In this document: one piece after another, positions 35,714 through 45,725 of the stretch
How the letters are laid out: each line of letters begins with the position of its first letter
Position numbering within the stretch: the first letter of the stretch is position 1
NCBI RefSeq assembly: GCF_003544875.1
Contig: NZ_CP032095.1
Span: 62,001-126,000 of the forward strand
Origin: Vibrio alfacsensis
Lineage (GTDB): Bacteria; Pseudomonadota; Gammaproteobacteria; Enterobacterales; Vibrionaceae
Length of the DNA: 64,000 bases
Direction of reading: 5' to 3'
Position numbers and translations under genes: made by a program
Notes under the pieces: generated by a model
Seen by the model: only the letters and a program-made list of their open reading frames with translations
What the model was told of the DNA's origin: nothing
Databases searched by the model: none

Positions 35714-36583
35714 TTAGTTTTTGATCTTTACATAATTGATCATGTCAAAAGGGCTATTTTTAGATTTCAGCCTGAGGTGATTTAATTTTACGTTGCAGTA
35801 AATACGGTCAATGTTGTCTGGCAGCGATTCAAAGGTATCGTAGTAATTGAGATGCTCGCGTATCGCACTTTGTTGGAGGTGACGCAAGCTGTAGCGATGC
35901 AAACGTCGAATGTACTGATAAATATTTTTAACACTGGTTGGTGTGAGACGGTGGTAGTAAAACTGAGCACCTTCACAGCCTTGCAAGAGGCCATGTGTCA
36001 CACCGTTAGATAATCTAAAATTGTGGCTTGCTACCCAAGCTAAAAGACTATCATCACCAATTAATCCAACAGGCAATCTAAAGTTGAGTTGATATAACCT
36101 TTCCAAGAATCGTGGAGTGAGTGCATAAAAATTGCCGCTCAAGGCCTCACCGTTGAGTGTTTTTTGGATAGTATCGTTAGTGGTTCGTCCTTGTGTTTTT
36201 GGAATACCAGCAATGATATAACTTTCGGGGTGATCTGAATAAAACTGGGCAATTCTCATAAGTGACTGAGGGGTAATTGTACAATCCCCATCAATAAATA
36301 CACTGGTTAGTAAGGCTCGCTCTCCGAGCTCAACAGCGAAGTTCCATGCGTTTGCTTTGTCACCAAACTTGAGGTGATAAACATTCCATCCGGCTTTGTC
36401 TTTTACGTATTGTTCTGATACTTGATAGGTGTTATCAGTACACCCATTACAAATGATATTTACTTCTACATTGTGGTTGTCCATTTGCAAGATCGATTGG
36501 GCGATAGAGTCGAGGCAGCGTTCAATAAAGTCTTCTTCATTGTAAGCGAGCACATTGATTCTCATTTTTAGCGGTTTATTCAT
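35714..36583 (-). CDS. Family 2 glycosyltransferase
   Basis: 289 residues. GT-A fold: NVLAYNEEDFIERCLDSI at the N-terminus, IICNGCTDNTYQV, and the metal-binding VFIDGDCTITPQSL (D-x-D type). LIGDDSLLAW near residue 185 holds the likely catalytic base. No membrane segments, so it acts at the cytoplasmic face on a lipid-linked intermediate. 12 bases separate it from the upstream GT4 gene. Confidence 0.85.
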   Translation of the reverse strand: MNKPLKMRINVLAYNEEDFIERCLDSIAQSILQMDNHNVEVNIICNGCTDNTYQVSEQYVKDKAGWNVYHLKFGDKANAWNFAVELGERALLTSVFIDGDCTITPQSLMRIAQFYSDHPESYIIAGIPKTQGRTTNDTIQKTLNGEALSGNFYALTPRFLERLYQLNFRLPVGLIGDDSLLAWVASHNFRLSNGVTHGLLQGCEGAQFYYHRLTPTSVKNIYQYIRRLHRYSLRHLQQSAIREHLNYYDTFESLPDNIDRIYCNVKLNHLRLKSKNSPFDMINYVKIKN

Positions 36584-36595
36584 CGCCGGCTTACC

Positions 36596-37699
36596 TCATA
36601 GTTGATGGATCATGGATGTCCATTTTTGAATGATAATATCAGGGGTGTAGTCCTTTGATCTTTGGTGGGCTAACTCACCAAATTGCGCCCTAAGACAGGG
36701 GTCCAATAAAAAGCATTCGATGGTCTTCGCCATAGTATCGATATCATGATGAGGAAGCAGTTTACCAAATTGATCGGCAATGATTTCCGATGGCCCCATT
36801 GGGCAATCAAAAGCGATGACGGGTAACCCTTGGCCCATTGCTTCAATAAGTGTTAATCCAAACCCTTCATAGCGAGAGCTCAAAACATACATAGATGCAT
36901 GTTTGTATTCGATTTCAATATTGTTTGATTCAGAAATTAGCTCGACGTTGTTTTCTAACTTAAGGGCTTTGATCAGTCGTTCTAACTCTGGTTTGGCGCT
37001 TCCGGTAGGGCCGACGATTCTTAGCTTCCAACCTATTGTTGAGGCTTGGTCTATTTTTGCCCAAGATTGAATGAGTAAGTCAAACCCTTTTTGTGCGGTC
37101 ATACGGCCCACGGCCAACACGATATTTTGTCGATCTGATGTCTGAACATGATCAACGCGTGTAACTGGAAGAGGGTTCGGGATCACCGCTATTTTTTGAG
37201 GAGAGGCTTGCAGTGTGTTAATCCAGTGTTGTTTGTCACTGTTGGTCAGTACAATGATTTTTTTACACAATAGAGAAGCCATGCGGCGACCAAACCAACG
37301 ACTACCAAACCGGGTACAAATTTCGGAGTTAAAGTGCTCCCATGCAATATGATTTTTCTTAAATAGCGGAATGGCTGAGTACAAGCACATTTGAGTATCA
37401 CAACTGATGATGAGATCTGGCTGATGCTGTTTAACCACGCGTGAAACAGCAAATGGGAGCATTAAGTGGTGATGTTTCGCTGGGGACTTAGCAAATAATT
37501 GCTCGCGACGAACGGCTTTATCGAGAGGAAAAAATGGTGCGAGTTTCCCCTCGTGGCGACTGATGATGGCCACGTCAAAACCAGCAGCACTCAACTCATT
37601 GGCAATCATGGTACACATTCTTTCAGTACCGCCAAGCGCTGTTATATCGTTGATCAAAAAGAGGACACTAACTTTGTTACTCGTTTCGTTCACATGCAC
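36596..37699 (-). CDS. Family 4 glycosyltransferase
   Basis: 367 residues. N-terminal FLINDITALGGTERMCTMIANEL, then IAVIPNPLPVTR, VLAVGRMTAQKGFDLLIQSW as donor loop, and SSRYEGFGLTLIEAMGQGLPV with the E-x7-E motif. Similar in layout to AmsD/WcaL-type enzymes. It lies ten bases from the preceding gene in the same run. Confidence 0.88.
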   Translation of the reverse strand: MHVNETSNKVSVLFLINDITALGGTERMCTMIANELSAAGFDVAIISRHEGKLAPFFPLDKAVRREQLFAKSPAKHHHLMLPFAVSRVVKQHQPDLIISCDTQMCLYSAIPLFKKNHIAWEHFNSEICTRFGSRWFGRRMASLLCKKIIVLTNSDKQHWINTLQASPQKIAVIPNPLPVTRVDHVQTSDRQNIVLAVGRMTAQKGFDLLIQSWAKIDQASTIGWKLRIVGPTGSAKPELERLIKALKLENNVELISESNNIEIEYKHASMYVLSSRYEGFGLTLIEAMGQGLPVIAFDCPMGPSEIIADQFGKLLPHHDIDTMAKTIECFLLDPCLRAQFGELAHQRSKDYTPDIIIQKWTSMIHQL

Positions 37700-37708
37700 A
37701 TCCTTGCG

Positions 37709-38878
37709 CTATTTTGTTTCCTTAAATGGAATCGAGACATGATCGTTTAGTGTAGAAAAGAGTTGCTCGATACGTTGGGCATTGTTGTTCCAAGTAAGCC
37801 CTTTGTCTTGGATAGTCTGTATGGCGCCTTGTTTGAGCTGCTCTCTTAGCTCATCATTTGAGATAATTCTCTTTACACACTGTAAAATTTCTTCCGGAGC
37901 ACTCATATTGTATAAAAGGGCGTTATGAGTATCCGTCAGCAGTTCTCTAATATTTTCTGTATCCGGTGCAATAATCGCCTTTCCTTTAGCGAGATATTCG
38001 ATCAATTTAAGCGGGGAGCACCAAGGCGTAGCTGCAGGTTGAAGCGCAATGTCTACTTGATCTAGCCACGCTGACATATCTTGTCGTTCTATCAACCCTG
38101 TAATCGATAACCTGTCCTCTATACCGAGTTTTTTTGCTTGTTCTTGCAAAGGCTCTGCGGCTGGACCATCGCCAATAATGAGCAACATCAGTTCTGAGTT
38201 TTCAGTCTCTGCTATTAATGATAGTAATTTGTCGAGCTGATGCCACTCTCTGCAAAAACCGACAAAGCCGATAGTAAGGCGCCCCTTAAACTTGCTTTCT
38301 CGATTACCCGCTTTGGATGGAGAAAACTTTTCTGGGTCAATCCCGTTCGGAATGACAGTGATACGCTCTTTCGGGACACCTGCTCGTTCAATATAACCCG
38401 ATAAAACATGGGTGACAGGGCAGACATGATCGGCATTTCGCCAAGTGTAATGTTCAGACCATTTCGCAAGTGAATCGAGTTCAATACCTCCATATTGCTT
38501 TCTTTCATCGTAAAGAGGCGAGTTCACTTCGAGAATAAGTTTAAGGCGAAATATTTTCTTGGCCCAAATGCCGGCAGGCAAAAAAAGGTTATAACGTTCA
38601 TAGATAGCATCAGGTCTATGCTGAATGATGGCTAACAAGAGTTTTCCCAAAACATAGAAAGCGTATCCAAACTCAAGTATTTCAGAACAAAATTTGGGTA
38701 ACAATTTTCTAAGTGCGGAGACCCATCCGCCATCACTGCCGAATTTGCTTTCTTCAGCAATCCTTGGCCCGACAATGATGATTTCATGTCCCCGTTTTTC
38801 TAGAGCATGAATGATCTCCTCAACGTGAACATATTGACCATCTTTAGAGGCAATTCTGTGGTGATAAAGTATCTTCAT
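37709..38878 (-). CDS. Family 4 glycosyltransferase
   Basis: 389 residues. MKILYHHRIASKDGQYVHVEE at the N-terminus (acceptor region), VIPNGIDPEKFSPSKAG, IGFVGFCREWHQLDKLLSLI, and ALQPAATPWCSPLKLIEYLAKGKAI as the donor-binding site with Glu. It lies within the XrtA-locus glycosyltransferase run. Confidence 0.87.
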   Translation of the reverse strand: MKILYHHRIASKDGQYVHVEEIIHALEKRGHEIIIVGPRIAEESKFGSDGGWVSALRKLLPKFCSEILEFGYAFYVLGKLLLAIIQHRPDAIYERYNLFLPAGIWAKKIFRLKLILEVNSPLYDERKQYGGIELDSLAKWSEHYTWRNADHVCPVTHVLSGYIERAGVPKERITVIPNGIDPEKFSPSKAGNRESKFKGRLTIGFVGFCREWHQLDKLLSLIAETENSELMLLIIGDGPAAEPLQEQAKKLGIEDRLSITGLIERQDMSAWLDQVDIALQPAATPWCSPLKLIEYLAKGKAIIAPDTENIRELLTDTHNALLYNMSAPEEILQCVKRIISNDELREQLKQGAIQTIQDKGLTWNNNAQRIEQLFSTLNDHVSIPFKETK

Positions 38879-38901
38879 TTGCAGTTCCCCTTACATAGCC
38901 G

Positions 38902-40137
38902 TTATTGGTTTGCGTCGATGATAGGCTCACTACTCTTTTGGCTTAAAGTCGAGCGGATAACAGAATGAAAGATCTCGTACTGCCCTTTAGACGTTGAGAA
39001 CCAATCGAATTGCTCTGCGTACCTACGGGTTGCATACCGAAAGGGTGGGTTGGCCAGAAGATGACTGGCTCCTTGCGCAATAGAGCGTGCAGTTCTGTCC
39101 ACCAAAACGCCTGCATCGTGATGTTGAACGACTTCCGGCGTTCCCCAAATATTGGTTGCTACTACAGGAGTCCCACAGGCCATCGCTTCCAGAAGTACAT
39201 TCGCCCAACCTTCTCGACTTGATGCCAATACAAGTGCGTCTGACGCACCATAGTAGTTAGCGAGCTGCATTTGACTCAGACTGCCCAAAAAAATCACGCG
39301 AGATTGCAAGTGCTCAAAGCTCACTAGCTGTTTCAGTCGTTTTTCTTCAGGCCCGTTGCCCGCGATAAGCAGTAGCGCTTGTGGTAAGTGTTTTAGTGCT
39401 TCTATGACAAGATGGTGACCCTTGCGCTCTATTAAATGGCCCACCGAAATCAAAATTGGATTGCCCTGTGGCAGCTTTAATTGCGTTCTTAATGCTCTTT
39501 TTTGTAAATCATCAACGAAAGGAAATAGATTTAGGTCAACGCCATTTCTTAGTGTGGTAACGGCATCTTGACATGCACCCAGTTCGATCATCTCTTTCCT
39601 TAATGCTTCACAAACTGCCATGTTGTGATCACTATGTTGAAGTACCGCCTGGATATCTTTTTTAGGTTTCGTGAATTCGGGGATGAGGTTGATATCAGTC
39701 CCTCGAGCCGTGACAGTAAAGGGTTTACCCAGTTTTGTTGCTGCCTGAGAAATAGCGACCCCATCAGGATAGAAGTAATGACCATCAATCAAATCAAAGT
39801 CGAAGCCACCTTGTATTAGTTCACTGGCTTTCTTGTAAATCGTTGACGCAAGAGTATGCGGTGTCAGTGTCATCCCAATTTTAGGTACGACAACATAGCG
39901 TGGATGATACACATCCATACCAAAACGGGTTTCATGCAGTGGCGCGTTAGCGTAAGAAGCATAGGCCCCAAAAATTGACTGACGAAACGGAAACCAAGGG
40001 ATAGGGGCGATGACTTTGATTTCAACATCAGGAAAGTGCTGTTTTAAATGACGTAATCGTGTCTCAATAAAGACCCCGTGTTTGGGATTGTTCGCATAGG
40101 GGAATAGCGTGGTTACGGTTAGAATTTTCATTGTCAT
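38902..40137 (-). CDS. Family 4 glycosyltransferase of the XrtA locus
   Basis: 411 residues from ATG 40137, which overlaps the amidotransferase stop (TGATG). LTVTTLFPYANNPKHGVF at the N-terminus, VTARGTDINLIPEF, TLRNGVDLNLFP, ISVGHLIERKGHHLVIEAL and ASSREGWANVLLEAMACGTPVV give a full GT-B enzyme. Similar proteins are regular members of exosortase A loci. Confidence 0.88.
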   Translation of the reverse strand: MTMKILTVTTLFPYANNPKHGVFIETRLRHLKQHFPDVEIKVIAPIPWFPFRQSIFGAYASYANAPLHETRFGMDVYHPRYVVVPKIGMTLTPHTLASTIYKKASELIQGGFDFDLIDGHYFYPDGVAISQAATKLGKPFTVTARGTDINLIPEFTKPKKDIQAVLQHSDHNMAVCEALRKEMIELGACQDAVTTLRNGVDLNLFPFVDDLQKRALRTQLKLPQGNPILISVGHLIERKGHHLVIEALKHLPQALLLIAGNGPEEKRLKQLVSFEHLQSRVIFLGSLSQMQLANYYGASDALVLASSREGWANVLLEAMACGTPVVATNIWGTPEVVQHHDAGVLVDRTARSIAQGASHLLANPPFRYATRRYAEQFDWFSTSKGQYEIFHSVIRSTLSQKSSEPIIDANQ

Positions 40138-42017
40138 CACTGCCTATTCATAAATTTCGCAAACATCAGTAAACACCAAAGCGCATCGGCGTGATTTGCC
40201 CGTCCGGCTGTATGCTCGTTAATGATGTTTTTCAGTGCTTGAACAGAAAAGAAATCGCTATCTAGCATGTTATCTGACAGGATTGTTGTGCTTAGACTCT
40301 CTTTTAGGGGGCCGCGAAACCATTGTGCGATTGGAATACTAAAGCCCATCTTTGGACGATAGAGAATATTGTGGTCAACATAAGGCTCAAGCGCTTTTTT
40401 GAACGCATACTTGCCCTCATGACCTCTGATATTATCGGAGCTTTGGATAGAGAATGCCCACTCAACGAACACATGATCGAGCAAAGGAGACCGAACCTCT
40501 AGTGAATGCGCCATGCTTGCCCGATCAACTTTGGTGAGAATATCCCCAGGAAGCCACGTCTTGAAGTCTAAGTACTGAATTTGCTTCAGTGGGTCGTCAG
40601 TAGGCGCTGCTTTAGCATGTTGCTTCATGATTTCTAAACCAGTATAGCCAGAAAGTTCGCGCAGATAGTTGGGGCTAAACAATTGTCGACGTTGACCAAG
40701 CCTTAGCTTTGACATGGTATTTGCGTAAGCTTCTACGGTATCCATCGCAAGTGATTGTAGTGTTGTTTTCGCTCTTAGAGGCTTTGGCGCCCAGTCGGCT
40801 TTTGGGTATACACTAGCTAGTCCGCCAAACAATGGCTTTCGGACTTCAAAAGGGATGCTATCTCTGAAGCGCTGTTCTGTAATGTGCATACGTTGTCGTC
40901 GGTATCCAGCAAAAATCTCATCCCCACCATCACCAGACAATGCGACTTTTACGTTCTGTCTGGCGAGTTGACATACTTGATAAGTTGGCAGGGCAGAACT
41001 GTCTGCAAACGGTTCATCATAGATGTTGCTTAACTCGTCAAGCAGATGGTAGTCGTTAGATGATACGATTTGACTGACGTGATTGGTTTGGTATCTGGCC
41101 GCAATTTGGTTGGCGTATTCGCTCTCATCATAGTGAGCTTCATTAAAACCTATTGCACAGGTATTGACAGGACTGTCTTGAAGCCCAGCCATCAGCGCGG
41201 TGATCGCGCTTGAGTCAACGCCTCCAGACAGAAACGCCCCTAACGGAACATCAGAAAGTAAACGTATTCGGACCGATTCATTAAGCCTTTCAATTAATTC
41301 AGTTTGAACGTTTTCCCAAGAATGATGTTGAATAGGTGCAGTTAAATCCCAATAAGCGTGCTGCTCAATATCTGAGCCTGGCGTCAATAACATGAAATGC
41401 CCAGGGTTTAGTTTGAATACATGTTTATAAGCACTGTAGGGGTCAGGGATATAGCCATACATGAAATATTCTTCGGCCATTTCTGAGCGTAACGTCTTAT
41501 CAACGTCTGGGTGAGAAAGAACAACTTTTAACTCAGAACCAAAAACTAATTGCCCAGCCGAAGTTTGAGTGTAATACAGAGGTTTCTTGCCTAGGCGGTC
41601 TCGTGCGATTAATAGTTGGCGTTTGTTTCGGTCCCAAAGTGCAAAGGTGAACATTCCCCGAAATCGATTAATGCAAAGCTCTCCCCACTCCTCCCATGCA
41701 TGAACAATAACTTCGGTATCACTATGAGTAGAAAAGCGGTGACCAAGATGCGTGAGTTCAGCAACTAGGGACTCAAAATTATATATCTCACCATTAAACA
41801 CTACGCAAACAGAGTGGTCCTCATTAAAAATCGGCTGCTGGCCACTACTTAGGTCAATGATGGATAGTCTGCGATGACCAAGTCCAACGTGCGCATCAAT
41901 AAAATACCCCTCGTCATCAGGCCCACGATGAGATTGGGTACGGTTGATGTGTTTAAGTAAGTGGCTATCTATAGAGGAGTAGGCTCTTAGATTAAATATT
42001 CCGGATATCCCACACAT
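40137..42017 (-). CDS. XrtA/PEP-CTERM system asparagine-synthase-like amidotransferase
   Basis: 626 residues. Class II glutaminase domain with Cys2 (MCGISGIFNL), HRGPDDEG, HRRLSIIDLSSGQQP and NGEIYNF; synthetase domain with PP-loop GAFLSGGVDSSAITALM near residue 260 and ALSGDGGDEIFAGYRR near 370. Length and placement fit the amidotransferase found beside exosortase A. Its acceptor, perhaps a uronic acid or amino-sugar precursor of the polysaccharide, is unknown. Confidence 0.92.
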   Translation of the reverse strand: MCGISGIFNLRAYSSIDSHLLKHINRTQSHRGPDDEGYFIDAHVGLGHRRLSIIDLSSGQQPIFNEDHSVCVVFNGEIYNFESLVAELTHLGHRFSTHSDTEVIVHAWEEWGELCINRFRGMFTFALWDRNKRQLLIARDRLGKKPLYYTQTSAGQLVFGSELKVVLSHPDVDKTLRSEMAEEYFMYGYIPDPYSAYKHVFKLNPGHFMLLTPGSDIEQHAYWDLTAPIQHHSWENVQTELIERLNESVRIRLLSDVPLGAFLSGGVDSSAITALMAGLQDSPVNTCAIGFNEAHYDESEYANQIAARYQTNHVSQIVSSNDYHLLDELSNIYDEPFADSSALPTYQVCQLARQNVKVALSGDGGDEIFAGYRRQRMHITEQRFRDSIPFEVRKPLFGGLASVYPKADWAPKPLRAKTTLQSLAMDTVEAYANTMSKLRLGQRRQLFSPNYLRELSGYTGLEIMKQHAKAAPTDDPLKQIQYLDFKTWLPGDILTKVDRASMAHSLEVRSPLLDHVFVEWAFSIQSSDNIRGHEGKYAFKKALEPYVDHNILYRPKMGFSIPIAQWFRGPLKESLSTTILSDNMLDSDFFSVQALKNIINEHTAGRANHADALWCLLMFAKFMNRQ

Positions 42018-42031
42018 ATTATGACTCCTTG

Positions 42032-43456
42032 TCAGTCTCGTTCATTGGCAATCCATGCCTTAGCGAGATTTAAAAGATGCTCATCGGTTGAGTTGTAACT
42101 GGCAATAGCCCAAACATCTGCGGTGCCTGAACTTTCTGTCATCAACCTGGTTGCTTTAAACAGTTTCACTTCAAGAGGATTGCTGGAGCAAAAATCATTA
42201 ATGCAATACCAGTAGAGGATTTTCATCGATTGGCCGTTGAGATTTGCAACGGTTAACTGTGTTGCTTTGAATGCCTCAGTTAAGTCCGGTGTTATGACCT
42301 GTTTACTGTTCCTATTGATTGACCACTGTTGTTGGTCGTAAATGCGGTTAAGAGAACTAATGAGTTCTCCATTCTTTTGATTCAGTGCATAGCGTGCCGA
42401 AAAGTATTCGACACTGCCATCAGGGGCGACTCCTCGCGAGACTTGTTGTGCTTTGGGGAAAGAAATTCCCCAGCTTGAAGTCTCTATATGTGTGGTGTTT
42501 TTCGGTAAGTTTACGGCGTTTACGATTTGGTTTCCGTTTAGATCTATTGATCGTTGCCATTGGTATAAGAACGCATAAACACCTAAAAAGCACAGGATGA
42601 TCATAACGTTTTTTACGGGTATTGAACGAGCATACATTCGAGGATATGGGGACGGCTGGGTACTTTTCTTGTCTGAAAACTTGTCAGCAATAAAGAAGAT
42701 GATACCAATGACAAAACTGAAGAATACCCAACCGTAAACTAAATGATCAGCACCTGTGGCATATCGCATATCACTGAGGTAACCAATAAGAACGATGCCA
42801 TAGGCGCGGATACCATTAGCAATAATTGGGAAAATAAAAGAAAAACCAACGAATATTGCTATTTTCCACCATTTGTTGAAACTCAAATAAGCGAACAGCG
42901 TGCCGAGTGCCAAGCTAGAGATTAAAAAACGTATCCCTGAGCATGCTTCAGCAACTTCAAATAATCCGTTAGGAATGGCCAAATACAGCCCTTCTCTATA
43001 GACGGGGATATTAGTAATTTGTAACGCGAAAACAGTGATGTCTGCGGTGATCAATTGAAGATAAGGAACCAACTCTTCACCAAAAGGGACACAGAACACT
43101 AAGTAAAATATTGGAAAGAAGAGGACTTTTGTTAGCGGGTTACCTAATAATGCCCACAGCATGAGTTGTAAACTAAACACTGCTGCGACATGTTCAAATA
43201 GCGCAACGTCGGCAGCTTTGCCTAGCATCCACAACGCGGAAGGTAAGACTAATATAAAGACAGGCAACCAGCTGGTTTGGACCGGAGTGCTTCTTATTTC
43301 ATCTTTTTTTCTCCAAGTAAGCCAAAGAGCGATAGGGAGGATAATGAAGCAGTGCTCAAATGTTTTAGACTGCATCCACACTGTCACCATGCTTGATAAC
43401 GACTCGAAGTACACAAGTCCCCATGCTAAAAAGGGTAAGGCAAAACGAATAACCAT
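42032..43456 (-). CDS. xrtA: Exosortase A with fused EpsI-type domain
   Basis: 474 residues from ATG 43456, five bases after the preceding gene; a longer start would overlap it. About eight membrane segments fill residues 1-280. The transpeptidase-like triad is visible: Cys in VAEACSGIRFLISSL, Arg in IIANGIRAYGIVL and His in GADHLVYGWVFF. Residues about 300-474 form the periplasmic EpsI domain that type A exosortases carry. It should cut and anchor PEP-CTERM proteins such as those encoded at 9627 and 22848, and be tied to polysaccharide export. Confidence 0.95.
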   Translation of the reverse strand: MVIRFALPFLAWGLVYFESLSSMVTVWMQSKTFEHCFIILPIALWLTWRKKDEIRSTPVQTSWLPVFILVLPSALWMLGKAADVALFEHVAAVFSLQLMLWALLGNPLTKVLFFPIFYLVFCVPFGEELVPYLQLITADITVFALQITNIPVYREGLYLAIPNGLFEVAEACSGIRFLISSLALGTLFAYLSFNKWWKIAIFVGFSFIFPIIANGIRAYGIVLIGYLSDMRYATGADHLVYGWVFFSFVIGIIFFIADKFSDKKSTQPSPYPRMYARSIPVKNVMIILCFLGVYAFLYQWQRSIDLNGNQIVNAVNLPKNTTHIETSSWGISFPKAQQVSRGVAPDGSVEYFSARYALNQKNGELISSLNRIYDQQQWSINRNSKQVITPDLTEAFKATQLTVANLNGQSMKILYWYCINDFCSSNPLEVKLFKATRLMTESSGTADVWAIASYNSTDEHLLNLAKAWIANERD

Positions 43457-43460
43457 TCGA

Positions 43461-44678
43461 CTACTCACGGCTTTCCCCAAGGTAATCGAGAAGTGGGGTG
43501 AGCTTCGCATCCCAACTATAGTGCCGCTCTAGCCACGCTCTGGCGTCTTTTGCGCTGCTTTGGGGTTTATTGAGTTTTTCGCAGACCCAATCGATCATCT
43601 CTTGTTCTGAGTCAGTGACATATAAATTATCGAGTGGGCAGTTTTCTAGCCCCTCAACCCCTCGTTGTGATGTCATTACAGGAAGTTCCATTGCCATCGC
43701 TTCTAAAATTTTATTTTGGATCCCACGAGCCATGAGCATTGGCGCAACGGCTGCCTTTGCATTGGATAGATAAGGTCTAACATCATCGACTCTGCCGGTG
43801 ACTACTACGCCTTGAGTTTTCTCTAGTTCAAGGACCGCTTTCGGTGGAGAAGAGCCGACGATATAAAACTTACTGTTAGGACAACGAGCAAGAACATTTG
43901 GCCATATCTGTTGTGAGAACCAGATAACCGTTTCTATATTAGGGCGATAATCCATCGCTCCAGTAAATACGATATAGTTATCGTCCTCTATGGAAAATGG
44001 TTCGCCTAAGGTTGATTGTTTAGTAGGTGAGAAGTAATCGCTATCTATACCATTGCTTAAGGTTTTGATCTTTACTTGGATACCCTCATCGACCAATTCT
44101 CGAAACAGCGACGCTTCAGTATCTGAGATAAAGCAACTGACCGAAAACTGCTCCGCTACGTATTTTTCATAGTCAGCCAGTGTGTAATATTCACGCATGT
44201 AGATCTTACTCATGATACCGTTAGATGCATTGGCATACTGGCGCCATTTATCTGAGTCGATATCAGCAAATTGCATGACTTTATAAAGATGTTCGGTTTC
44301 TGGTGTAAGCACGTACTGAGCCATACATCCTGAATAAATAAACGCTTTTTTAATGTTGTGATCCGCGATGGTTTTGTTCACCCAGTCAGACATTTTTGAA
44401 CTGCGATAGTAAGGCAGTGTAATGGGTTCTCCTTTACCAAAGGCCGTTAACCCCTTGAGCTTCGAAATTTTAGGGTTTAGGTCGACAAAAAAGCACGCCT
44501 TGCACATGTCCGCGACACGCGCTTTATATTGATGGTCTAACGGGTCATCAATGAAACAACCAACGTAGAGGTCATAGTGATTATTTAAAAACTTTAGAAT
44601 ATTGAATGTCGTGATCTTATCGCCTTTATTAGGCGGATATGGAATCCGGTGGCATAGATACAATAACGGCTCTTTCAT
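43461..44678 (-). CDS. XrtA-locus glycosyltransferase (TIGR03087 type)
   Basis: 405 residues. The N-terminus LLYLCHRIPYPPNKGDKITTF is characteristic of the PEP-CTERM/EpsH1-associated sugar transferase. SNGIDSDYFSPTKQ, VFTGAMDYRPNIETVIWF and ARGIQNKILEAMAMELPVM complete the GT-B donor site. It sits immediately before xrtA. Confidence 0.92.
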   Translation of the reverse strand: MKEPLLYLCHRIPYPPNKGDKITTFNILKFLNNHYDLYVGCFIDDPLDHQYKARVADMCKACFFVDLNPKISKLKGLTAFGKGEPITLPYYRSSKMSDWVNKTIADHNIKKAFIYSGCMAQYVLTPETEHLYKVMQFADIDSDKWRQYANASNGIMSKIYMREYYTLADYEKYVAEQFSVSCFISDTEASLFRELVDEGIQVKIKTLSNGIDSDYFSPTKQSTLGEPFSIEDDNYIVFTGAMDYRPNIETVIWFSQQIWPNVLARCPNSKFYIVGSSPPKAVLELEKTQGVVVTGRVDDVRPYLSNAKAAVAPMLMARGIQNKILEAMAMELPVMTSQRGVEGLENCPLDNLYVTDSEQEMIDWVCEKLNKPQSSAKDARAWLERHYSWDAKLTPLLDYLGESRE

Positions 44679-44681
44679 GTT

Positions 44682-45725
44682 CTACCCTAGATACTTGGAA
44701 AGCTGTGGACCAATTTGACGAGAAAGGGCAAGTGGCATTTTCTTCCAAAGCCCGATAAGCAATTTATATTTGGGATTGTTTGGCGAGAGGTTGGGCAAAT
44801 CTTTTGCTTTAATGAGTGCAATTCGATAGTGCAGGTTGTCTTCTTGCATACCCCAATGTTTCTTATACTTGTAAGAGCCAGAGTCCTTTTTACTTCGGCC
44901 AAAATCAAACTTCGACATGCCTTTATCGCGTGCCATACACATCAACTGATAGTACATGTAGTCGTTGCTTTTTAACTCGCGGGCATCTGTTGTTCCACCG
45001 CCATAGTAGGGGAGAACCGTGTCTTTATAATAAAAACTCAATACACTCGAGACAGGGTTTCCATTGTTATCGTTAATCACTAAGGTTTCACATTGATGGC
45101 CAAACGTGTCTTTGAGAGAATCAAATAGCTTCTTATTAAATACCGGCGTACCTAAGTTGCGAACACTTTGAGCATAAACGTCGTAACACAACGTTGTATT
45201 GTCTTGGTTGTCCCATTGCAGCTCATTGTTTAACGAGTGGCGTATAACCGCTCGTTGCTTTCGCTTAATGTCGGTAAGGATTTGATCTGGCGTGTCGTTA
45301 AGAACGGATGAAAATGTGGCATGTTGGCAATGTGTCACCCAAGGCTCTTCTGCCTCTCGTTGGTCTTTATCACGCAATTCGACATAATCAACGTTAAGTG
45401 ATGAACCAAGTTTGAGTGAAGCTTTCTCAAGCTTATGCCTGATAGCGTCGGAATCCGCTAACACACCACCATAAACACAAAATGGAGTCGAGATAAGCGC
45501 ATGCCCAAAAAAGTGACTTTTTTGCTCAAAAAGTGGGAGAACACCAACTATAGTGCCCTCATTTTCTGCGAGTAAATAGTGAGGTGTGTGTTTGAATACG
45601 GATTGGATGACCTTGTACCAACCCGTTAGATGAAAAAAAGTGCCATCTTTATGATTATCGACATATTCGTCCCAAGCTTGCATATCTTGGGGTGTCAGTT
45701 CTCTGATCTGCAGTGGTAGAGTCAT
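44682..45725 (-). CDS. XrtA-locus FemAB-like protein
   Basis: 347 residues from ATG 45725; an upstream ATG at 45752 exists. FemAB/GNAT double fold: GTFFHLTGWYKVIQSVF near the start, VLPLFEQKSHFFGHAL, YYGGGTTDARELKSNDYMYY and KFDFGRSKKDSGSYKYKKHWG near residue 265-290. FemAB-type enzymes add amino acids using aminoacyl-tRNA; the XrtA-associated form is of unknown substrate. Its ATG probably overlaps the deacetylase stop (ATGA) once the deacetylase frame is corrected. Confidence 0.9.
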   Translation of the reverse strand: MTLPLQIRELTPQDMQAWDEYVDNHKDGTFFHLTGWYKVIQSVFKHTPHYLLAENEGTIVGVLPLFEQKSHFFGHALISTPFCVYGGVLADSDAIRHKLEKASLKLGSSLNVDYVELRDKDQREAEEPWVTHCQHATFSSVLNDTPDQILTDIKRKQRAVIRHSLNNELQWDNQDNTTLCYDVYAQSVRNLGTPVFNKKLFDSLKDTFGHQCETLVINDNNGNPVSSVLSFYYKDTVLPYYGGGTTDARELKSNDYMYYQLMCMARDKGMSKFDFGRSKKDSGSYKYKKHWGMQEDNLHYRIALIKAKDLPNLSPNNPKYKLLIGLWKKMPLALSRQIGPQLSKYLG